Shown piece after piece: positions 6,906 to 12,526 of a stretch of 12,526 nt of DNA. Position 1 is the stretch's first letter, and each line of letters begins with the position of its first letter. Origin of the DNA: Caryophanales bacterium UBA6879 (GTDB taxonomy: Bacteria > Bacillota_I > Bacilli_A > RFN20 > CAG-288); contig DKCH01000038.1 of NCBI GenBank assembly GCA_002449135.1, positions 7,168 to 19,693 of the forward strand, read 5' to 3'. The notes beneath the pieces were generated by a model, which ran no database searches, was not told where the DNA came from, and was given only the letters and a program-made list of their open reading frames with translations. A program made the translations under genes and the position numbers.

Positions 6906-7556
6906 CTATATTCCTAATACTTTTTTAAGATCAGCTTTTTTATCAGCGTCGACGATGAAGTAAATTATATCTTCGTTCTTAATGATCTCATCTCCTTTAG
7001 GTATAAAGGAGTTTTTTCCTCTAACAATAGTTATGACTTTGTAGTCTTCGTCTTTGGTGAGCTCAGATACTGGAGTACCTTCTACATCGCTAGTAGCTAT
7101 TATTCTTATTATTTCAGTTTCACCTTTTTCCCCTATTAGTGAAATAGAGTCAAACTTGTCATAGGAGAGAAGTTCTATAGCTCTATCTACACCATATCCA
7201 GTGGTAGAGATAGTTTTTAAACCTAAATTTTCAAAGATTTTAGCTTTTCTATTGTCAAATAATGAGATTACAACTTGAGGCACTATGTATATATCTTTAC
7301 AGATTCTACCAGCTAAGATATTTGCTTCGTCGTTATTAGTAGTGATTATACAAGCATCCATGAATTGGACACCAGCTTCTTCAAGTGTATTTTTGTCGAT
7401 ACCTGAGCCTACATAAGTGTTTCCGTTGAACTCATTTCCTAAAAGGTAGAACGAGTCAGGATTCTTATCGACTACTGAGACCTCATTTCCTTTTTTGAAG
7501 AGTTCTAGTGCTATAGCCGACCCTAATCTTCCACAACCGATGATGAGCGCTTTCAT
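6906..7556 (-). CDS. trkA: TrkA-like RCK/KTN potassium-transport regulator, first copy
   Basis: This is a cytosolic RCK protein of 216 residues. The RCK_N Rossmann fold has the loop GCGRLG near residue 8 and Asp at the end of the second strand (VVDKNP), the usual nucleotide site, followed by GSGID and TNNDEAN motifs typical of TrkA. The TrkA_C domain covers about 134-216 and includes PKGDEIIKNEDIIYFIV. The ATG overlaps the ATPase gene's TGA as ATGA, and AGGAGG within the last ATPase codons sits eight bases upstream, so translation is coupled. Known TrkA proteins assemble into rings on TrkH or KtrB channels. None is encoded here, so the partner is either elsewhere in the genome or is the ATPase (inference). 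Confidence 0.88.
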   Translation of the reverse strand: MKALIIGCGRLGSAIALELFKKGNEVSVVDKNPDSFYLLGNEFNGNTYVGSGIDKNTLEEAGVQFMDACIITTNNDEANILAGRICKDIYIVPQVVISLFDNRKAKIFENLGLKTISTTGYGVDRAIELLSYDKFDSISLIGEKGETEIIRIIATSDVEGTPVSELTKDEDYKVITIVRGKNSFIPKGDEIIKNEDIIYFIVDADKKADLKKVLGI

Positions 7557-10471
7557 ATATTTTTCCTCCTATTTTTATTAACACGTCTCTTGTTTGCAAT
7601 CCATTTTACTAATTCACCTAATAACAGCGTTATGAACGGGAAGGTGAGTATTATAAGCCATATCTCATAAGACATTATATAACTTGTTTCAAAGACGTTA
7701 TTATTTATCCAAGGCAAATAGATTATCAAGAAGGCTAATACTATTTCTGAGATTATACCTATGTTCATAAGCTTGTTTGAGAAAGGTTTTATCTTAAAGA
7801 TAGATTCTCTTGAATCTCTTAAACATAATCCTATGCCTATCTGTGAGAAGATTATAGATACTAACACGACACCAGTAGATGCCATCCAAATAGCAGAACC
7901 GTTTGGATCTAAAGGATCATTTTTGTTGAAGAGGTGATAAGGTATACCTAATTTCATAGACATTATGCCATTGAAAGCAAAGTAAGCTATTAAACATAAA
8001 ATGGTAGTCAAAGCACCATATGAGTAAGCTTTTATTAGCAAGCGAGTATCTATCAAGTGCGTTGATTTTTCTCTAGGTTTATCTTGCATTATGCTCTTAG
8101 TAGGTAATTCTTGTCCTAAGCCTAATGCTGGTAGCATATCAGTGCCTAAGTCAATAGCTAAAACTTCCATAATAGTTAGTGGTTGAGGTACTAAATTAAA
8201 TGTTAGTAGAGGTAGGATAAATGGGATAGCTTCAGGGACGTTAGAGTTGAAGATATAAGTGATGAACTTCTTGATGTTTTGATATACAGCTCTTCCTTCT
8301 TCTATAGCTTTTACTATAGTTGAGAAGTTGTCGTCTGTTAATATCATATCAGCGCTGTCTTTAGCTACATCTGTTCCGGTTATACCCATAGCTACACCGA
8401 TATCAGCCTTTTTTAAAGCTGGTGCGTCATTTATACCATCACCAGTAACGGCGACTATTTCACCCATTTCTTGAAGTGCATTTACAATCCTGTACTTTTG
8501 ATCTGGTGCCATTCTAGCGAATATGACTTCTTTTTTGAGATTGGCTTTCAATTCGTCATCGTTCATTTTGGCTAATTCATTGCCGGTTATTATTAGTGGT
8601 TCACCTTGAACTATACCGATTTTCTTACCGATAGCTTTAGCTGTGAGCCCATAATCACCTGTTATCATGATGACCTTGATATGTGCTTGATGACATTTTT
8701 CAATAGACTCTTTTATACCATCTCTAGGTGGATCTTGGAGAGCTTGAAGACCAACAAACACCATATTTTTCTCAATGATTTCAGGTGTGTAACTTGATAG
8801 TGCGATAGGTAATCCTTCCTCATCTTTTGGTAGTAGTCTATACGCCATAGCTAAGACACGTAAACCATTAGCGGCGTAGTAGTCGTTTTTAGCCATTATT
8901 ACTTGTCTATCTTTATCGGTTAGCTTTTTTACTTCACCATTTATACAAATGTAGTTGCATTTCTCTAATACTTCTTTTGGTGCACCTTTAGTGTATGAGA
9001 TACGTGAAGCGTTATTTATAGGTACTTCTAATTGGTGGATCGAAGACATCATCTTTCTTGTAGAGTCGAAAGGTAATTCTCTAATTCTCGGAGTTAGATT
9101 GGCTTGACTTGCACCATGGAGAAGTCCTTTCTCGGCTGAGACTAATAGACACGCTTCAGTAGGATCACCTAACACTTGATAGTGAGGATTATCTTTAGTA
9201 GGCTTAATTATACGCGAGTCTTGACAAAGAGCACCAATGGTTAGCAATTTCTTTAAAGTCTTATTGTTTGTTATTAGTTGTTTTTCGTTAGAATTATTTA
9301 AAATATCTCCTTTAGGATCATAACCATCACCTGTAACTTCGTATTCTTCACCATCAAAAAAGAGAGATTTTACTGTCATCTCGTTTTTAGTAAGAGTACC
9401 GGTTTTATCAGTGCAGATGACTGTTGTAGAGCCTAAAGCTTCTACAGATGTTAAATTCTTTATCAAAGCGCCTTCTTTTGCCATTCTTTGGCAAGCTCTA
9501 GCTAGGGAAAGTGTGACTGTAGGATAGAGACCTTCAGGTATAAAAGCAACGACCATACCCAAAGCGAAGATAAATTGAGTGATATAGAGATTTGGATTGT
9601 TAAATCCGTTCTTTATACCATTTACGATTATCCCTAATAAAAATACGATTAAACCTACAGTTAAAGCTATAGTGGTTATTTGTTTAGTAGCTTTATCGAT
9701 ATCTTTTTGTAGTGGAGTCTTAGTTGGCTTGATATTCATAGTAAGAGATGCTACTTTACCAAATTCAGTATCCATACCAGTGGCGTAGACTATAGCACGG
9801 CAATTTCCAGTAGCTATAGAGGTACCAGCAAATATCAAATTCTTAGCTTGAATTATTGAATCGACATCGCCTTTTATTATTTCATTTGTTTTTCTAGCAG
9901 GTGTAGTTTCACCATCTAGAGATGACTGATTACATGATAAATCATCAGCTAATAAGATACGGCAGTCAGCGGAAACCCTATCGCCTTCTTGGAGAATGAC
10001 GACGTCTCCTACTACTAATTCACTAGCGTCAATTTTTTTCTCTTCTCCATTTCTAATTACTCTTGAAAAATGTGGGAGCATTTTCATTAAGCTGTCGTTT
10101 GCTTTACTAGCTTTGTTTTGTTGAATAAAAGAAAATACACCATTGATGATGTTTACTAGCCAAATAGCAATAGCTAAATATAGCATAGATGGATCACTTA
10201 AAATCTTTCCATTGGAGTGGTCACCGATAAATGAAGATATCAAAGAAAGTAACCCAGACGCCCAAAGCAATATAGCCATTGGTGAGATGAAATTGGAGAT
10301 GAAGACCTTAAACATAGGAGTCTTCGCTTGTTTGTTTATCTCGTTTTTGCCATATTGAGCTAGACGCTTTTTTGCCTCTTCATCGCTTAGGCCAGCAGAA
10401 CTGGACTCTAATTTCTTATATACGTTTCTAGGATATGAATGTATAAGTTCATCTAAATCTTCTTGTTTCAT
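7553..10471 (-). CDS. Type II cation-transporting P-type ATPase, Na+/K+-ATPase (IIC)-like
   Basis: This is an integral membrane ion pump of 972 residues with about ten helices, full length for type II ATPases. The cation-ATPase N-terminal domain is at 1-75. In the actuator domain the usual TGES is DGET at 186-189, keeping catalytic Glu188. The phosphorylation motif DKTGT is at 355-359, KGAP in the nucleotide domain at 495-498, TGD at 604-606, and TGDGINDAP at 676-684. The membrane ion site reads PEGL with Glu313 (M4), NSNVPE with Asn744/Glu747 (M5), and DLGTD with Asp774/Asp778 (M6). From memory, this DLGTDMxPA form is typical of Na+/K+- and H+/K+-ATPases, whereas SERCA Ca2+ pumps have a different M6. 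The substrate is thus more likely Na+/K+ than Ca2+, but prokaryotic relatives are often simply annotated calcium-transporting. It is the first gene of an operon with two RCK proteins. TAGGAG precedes the ATG by a normal spacing. Confidence 0.9.
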   Translation of the reverse strand: MKQEDLDELIHSYPRNVYKKLESSSAGLSDEEAKKRLAQYGKNEINKQAKTPMFKVFISNFISPMAILLWASGLLSLISSFIGDHSNGKILSDPSMLYLAIAIWLVNIINGVFSFIQQNKASKANDSLMKMLPHFSRVIRNGEEKKIDASELVVGDVVILQEGDRVSADCRILLADDLSCNQSSLDGETTPARKTNEIIKGDVDSIIQAKNLIFAGTSIATGNCRAIVYATGMDTEFGKVASLTMNIKPTKTPLQKDIDKATKQITTIALTVGLIVFLLGIIVNGIKNGFNNPNLYITQFIFALGMVVAFIPEGLYPTVTLSLARACQRMAKEGALIKNLTSVEALGSTTVICTDKTGTLTKNEMTVKSLFFDGEEYEVTGDGYDPKGDILNNSNEKQLITNNKTLKKLLTIGALCQDSRIIKPTKDNPHYQVLGDPTEACLLVSAEKGLLHGASQANLTPRIRELPFDSTRKMMSSIHQLEVPINNASRISYTKGAPKEVLEKCNYICINGEVKKLTDKDRQVIMAKNDYYAANGLRVLAMAYRLLPKDEEGLPIALSSYTPEIIEKNMVFVGLQALQDPPRDGIKESIEKCHQAHIKVIMITGDYGLTAKAIGKKIGIVQGEPLIITGNELAKMNDDELKANLKKEVIFARMAPDQKYRIVNALQEMGEIVAVTGDGINDAPALKKADIGVAMGITGTDVAKDSADMILTDDNFSTIVKAIEEGRAVYQNIKKFITYIFNSNVPEAIPFILPLLTFNLVPQPLTIMEVLAIDLGTDMLPALGLGQELPTKSIMQDKPREKSTHLIDTRLLIKAYSYGALTTILCLIAYFAFNGIMSMKLGIPYHLFNKNDPLDPNGSAIWMASTGVVLVSIIFSQIGIGLCLRDSRESIFKIKPFSNKLMNIGIISEIVLAFLIIYLPWINNNVFETSYIMSYEIWLIILTFPFITLLLGELVKWIANKRRVNKNRRKNI

Positions 10472-10488
10472 TGTAATCTCCTACAGGG

Positions 10489-10508
10489 ATAAATTATAAA
10501 TAATTTAT
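10489..10508. promoter_or_regulatory. Inverted repeat over the ATPase promoter, possible operator
   Basis: ATAAATTA (10489-10496) and TAATTTAT (10501-10508) form a perfect 8-bp inverted repeat with a 4-base centre, covering the -10 and part of the spacer. Its position fits an operator, but in DNA this A/T-rich such repeats arise by chance and no regulator is identified. Confidence 0.3.
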
Positions 10509-10521
10509 GATGTGTTAGCAA
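10493..10521 (-). promoter_or_regulatory. Sigma-A promoter of the ATPase-RCK operon
   Basis: On the minus strand TTGCTA (10516-10521) and a perfect TATAAT (10493-10498) are separated by exactly 17 bp. The transcription start would fall near 10485, giving a leader of about 15 bases containing the TAGGAG ribosome site. No room remains for a riboswitch. Confidence 0.7.
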
Positions 10522-10612
10522 ATTGATACGTATTTGATAAACGTGGTTAAATTCAATTGTTACACAAAATTGATATATGTAAGTGTTTTAAAAAAATAAA
10601 ACTAAATCAATA

Positions 10613-10741
10613 CTAATACAAATACTTAACATCAGCTTTTATTTCAATGCTGGTTATGTCTTTATTATGTTTTTTTAATCTATTTGATGTAGTTCTTGAG
10701 ATCTTTTTAGCTATTCCTCCAATTAAATTGACATTTGTAAT
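10613..10741 (-). pseudogene. Orphan C-terminal coding fragment, unrecognised
   Basis: Between a stop at 10742-10744 and a TAG at 10613-10615 there is a minus-strand open stretch of 42 codons. The peptide includes NVNLIGGIAKKISRTTSNRL and then KKHNKDITSIEIKADVKYLY. Its composition (balanced, amphipathic, basic then mixed) looks like real protein and not translated A/T-rich filler, and it reads like the end of a gene. There is no start codon in frame, so it is a 3' remnant at best. I cannot name a family. It lies directly downstream of the IstB-like remnant and may belong to it after an internal deletion, or to a different lost gene. Confidence 0.35.
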
Positions 10742-10795
10742 TTAAGTCTTCATTATAATTATATGCTTTTAAAAGTACTTAGAAAGATTATTTAC

Positions 10796-11040
10796 TTAAG
10801 AATTATTTGAATTGTGAGATCTACGTAGATTAGTAAAAATCTGAAGTGTTTTTAATATATTAATTAATTTATTAAATTTAATAAAATATACGCTATTTAT
10901 TCTAATTGTTACTTTCTAAGTTAGTTTTTCTAGTTCCTAGATTACCTATAAATACTATATTTGTTGCTTCATTATAGAAATTTGATTCAATTATTGAATA
11001 TATTTTATCTTTATTATATATGGTTAGAAATCGAAATCAT
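10796..11040 (-). pseudogene. Decayed IstB-like transposition helper ATPase (IS21-type remnant)
   Basis: Three minus-strand frames together read like the middle of an IstB/DnaC-type AAA+ ATPase. First comes a DFDF motif (about 11038-11027). Then, one frame over (open 11036-10902), NKDKIYSIIESNFYNEATN runs into NIVFIGNLGTRKTNL, which matches the family's N-terminal helix and P-loop, canonically NxVFLGNPGTGKTHLA. In the third frame (open to a stop at 10796-10798) SVYFIKFNKLINILK corresponds to the next strand and helix of the family. At least two frameshifts and the P-loop change from GTGKT to GTRKT show it is dead. Homologues help an IstA transposase insert IS21 elements; no IstA is visible here. 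Exact ends cannot be fixed. Confidence 0.6.
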
Positions 11041-11060
11041 CTTAGAATTAGATATATAAG

Positions 11061-11183
11061 CTAATTGTTTATAGCCCTCGTCTTTTTAAACTTTGCCACA
11101 TCAATAGTGATGAATATAAAATCATCAATCATACGAAAGTAGGAATACTTACTAATTGGTATTATTAGTGCATTAAAATACAT
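11061..11183 (-). pseudogene. Short 40-codon fragment, possible transposase or reverse-transcriptase scrap
   Basis: From ATG 11183 to TAG 11061 the minus strand reads a 40-residue peptide that includes MIDDFIFITIDVAKFKK. The IDVAKFK segment recalls the start of IS110-family transposases, while MIDDFIFIT recalls the catalytic DD region of some reverse transcriptases. Both cannot be right, and either may be chance. There is no ribosome site. It lies immediately upstream of the IstB-like remnant and may be its decayed 5' part. I treat it as a broken fragment. Confidence 0.25.
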
Positions 11184-11340
11184 ATGTAAAACTCAACAAA
11201 AAATTTTAATTTGTACAAGATCTATCTTTTATATCAGTTTTATTTTTTACCATAAAGAGAAACTGTTATTACAAATCCCATATATAATGAGGATTATTAT
11301 TGTATGTTGTTGGTAGAGCGTTAATAACGTAAATCGAATT

Positions 11341-12526
11341 TTATAAATCAAACTGTTCTGTTAAGAGTTTTGCCCCGATTACTGTCATTGAAATTTTATC
11401 ATTTGCATTCAAATTGCTTAAAATTACAACGCCGCGCTTTCTATCTTGAGTAAACCCTATATAACTGTTGAAATCGGTAGTTGCACCATTATGCCAAATA
11501 ATATCGTTTTTATTGTCCAACATCCAAGTCATACCTACGCTGTCCATACGAATGTTCATTGCTTCGTAGGCTGCTTGGTTAGCATTTATATCTTTTATTT
11601 TGGAATAGGTCATTGGCAAATATGAGATGGTATTATTCATATATAATTGCAAATAATTCGCCATATTTTCAATATTTGAAATAATTGAACCTGCCGGAAT
11701 ATAACCATCATTTTGTTTCCACTTCCAATATTTATCGAGATTACCGTTTTGTTTTGCTACCTGCGTATTTTGTAAGCGCAAGTCATTACGGATAAAGTCA
11801 TTCATAATGTTTGTAAAACTGTCGCTATAAATGCTCTCCAAAACAAGTCCCAAAACTGATATGCCGAAATTAGAATATACAAACGGATAATCCTTATTTT
11901 CAAGCACAACGTGCTGCACTCTGTATAGAATTTTATCTTTGCTTATACCATAAAAATCGTTTGTAATATGCGCAAATTTATTGCCAATTATAGAACTTTC
12001 AAAATAATAAGCGGCGTATCCAGAAGTATGCGTTAAAAGTCGCTCTATTGTCGGATAATATTTATCATTTTTCAAATCAAGATATTTTGCAATGCTGTCT
12101 TTTAAATTTAGTCTATTTTCATTTATGGCTTTTGCACACAATGCACCGACAAAAGTTTTACTAATCGAACCAATTTCATAATCGTATATGTTTGTTTGTT
12201 TACCATTTTTACCATAAATACGATATGTAATTTCACCGTTTTCAATGAGTGCAACACTTATTTTAGTGTTTTTATTTGAACAACAATATTCAATCATATC
12301 TAACGACGACATATTTTTAAGTTTGTCGAATTTGCTTTGTTGATAAATAAGTAGTCCACCTAATGTGCCAACAAAAATCAAAACCACACTCAATAATAAT
12401 GCTATAACCGAAATTATCGTTTTCTTTTTTATTTTCGGCTCGTCCTTATTTTCCGCCTTTGCGCTCTTTATAGAAATAAGAATATGCGCTACAGCAAAAA
12501 TAACTGCAAACACAAATAAAGGAATA
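11341..12526 (-). CDS. Membrane-anchored serine hydrolase, beta-lactamase/PBP (class C-like) family, N-terminus beyond window
   Basis: This is an extracytoplasmic serine hydrolase of the beta-lactamase-related/D-alanyl-D-alanine peptidase fold. A GTG at 12513 could be a start, but the frame stays open to the window edge (IPLF precedes it) and the residues on both sides form one hydrophobic helix, so the true start is probably outside. Numbering from the GTG: an N-terminal hydrophobic segment (1-16), a charged linker, a membrane helix at about 33-56, then the catalytic domain. The triad motifs are SISK at 116-119 (nucleophile Ser116, Lys119), YSN at 213-215 and HNG at 341-343, with LLTHTSG near 159-165. 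Members act as beta-lactamases, esterases or peptidases; the triad does not decide. Codon use is richer in GCG/CGC than upstream genes, hinting at a different origin. Its stop is 870 bp from the ATPase promoter. Confidence 0.85.
   Translation of the reverse strand, partial: IPLFVFAVIFAVAHILISIKSAKAENKDEPKIKKKTIISVIALLLSVVLIFVGTLGGLLIYQQSKFDKLKNMSSLDMIEYCCSNKNTKISVALIENGEITYRIYGKNGKQTNIYDYEIGSISKTFVGALCAKAINENRLNLKDSIAKYLDLKNDKYYPTIERLLTHTSGYAAYYFESSIIGNKFAHITNDFYGISKDKILYRVQHVVLENKDYPFVYSNFGISVLGLVLESIYSDSFTNIMNDFIRNDLRLQNTQVAKQNGNLDKYWKWKQNDGYIPAGSIISNIENMANYLQLYMNNTISYLPMTYSKIKDINANQAAYEAMNIRMDSVGMTWMLDNKNDIIWHNGATTDFNSYIGFTQDRKRGVVILSNLNANDKISMTVIGAKLLTEQFDL

Larger units (their letters stand above)
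10472..11340. other. Gene-free stretch of about 870 bp, graveyard of mobile-element fragments
   Basis: No intact gene is visible. The promoter and inverted repeat of the ATPase operon occupy 10489-10521. Broken coding pieces on the minus strand lie at 10613-10741, 10796-11040 and 11061-11183, listed separately. 11184-11340 between those pieces and the hydrolase gene holds nothing I can identify except a tRNA-like dodecamer that I rejected. I see no terminal inverted repeats that would mark a complete insertion sequence. Confidence 0.55.

Noticed and set aside
8606..10358. Three plus-strand open frames of 63-71 codons at 8606-8797, 9597-9788 and 10143-10358
   Set aside because: All are antisense to the P-type ATPase coding sequence; none has supporting signals.
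11309..11320. GTTGGTAGAGCG, identical to a common tRNA D-arm segment, with a TCGAAT about 12 bases later
   Set aside because: No acceptor stem, anticodon arm or T-arm can be folded, and the spacing is far too short for a tRNA. Chance or a very decayed fragment; not enough to call a tRNA or attachment site.
1..12526. CRISPR array, riboswitch, rRNA or intact insertion sequence
   Set aside because: No spaced repeats of suitable length, no long structured leaders (the pump operon leader is about 15 bases), no rRNA-like sequence, and no transposase with terminal repeats were seen.

Overview
The window is strongly AT-rich bacterial DNA. Genes are preceded by AGGAGG-type ribosome binding sites. UGA is used as a stop: two genes end in ATGA overlaps with the next gene, so this is the standard bacterial code and not the Mycoplasma code. 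With the Zn-type ABC importer, a Fur-family regulator and a lipobox lipoprotein, this points to a low-GC Bacillota (Bacilli/Erysipelotrichia-like or a related gut lineage). No gene gives a species.

Layout. (1) 1-174 is the C-terminus of a membrane protein, probably a MATE exporter, on the plus strand; 227-445 is a small unknown gene on the minus strand. (2) 562-2866, minus: a znuA-znuC-znuB zinc importer operon with tightly overlapping genes. It is divergent from a Fur-family regulator gene (2988-3374, plus), which is probably zur. The 121-bp divergent region holds a near-consensus promoter for znuA, a 7-1-7 inverted repeat just after its -10 that fits a Fur-family operator, and a TATAAT so close to the regulator's ATG that its mRNA may be leaderless. 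A bidirectional hairpin terminator at 3416-3450 closes the regulator gene and the converging ABC operon. (3) 3478-5288, minus: a DrrAB/NatAB-like ABC-2 exporter pair. (4) 5289-6230: about 940 bp without an intact gene, holding a frameshifted orphan gene and other decayed-looking open stretches. (5) 6231-10471, minus: an operon of a 972-residue type II P-type ATPase followed by two different TrkA-like RCK proteins, with a good sigma-A promoter and a terminator. No K+ channel or permease subunit (TrkH/KtrB) is present. (6) 10472-11340: about 870 bp of decayed DNA with clear remains of an IstB-like transposition helper ATPase and other short broken peptides. (7) 11341-window end, minus: a membrane-anchored serine beta-lactamase-like hydrolase whose N-terminus lies beyond the window.

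How it works together. The importer and regulator form a self-contained zinc-uptake module: the lipoprotein captures metal, the permease and ATPase import it, and the regulator probably shuts off the importer through the operator. The ATPase carries the acidic membrane residues I recall for Na+/K+-ATPases (M4 PEGL, M5 NxPE, M6 DLGTD). With the two nucleotide-binding RCK proteins, the operon is best read as a monovalent-cation (Na+/K+) homeostasis unit. The missing channel is the most interesting point: either the channel gene lies elsewhere, or the RCK pair acts on the ATPase. The two gene-free stretches flanking this operon are relics of mobile or lost genes.
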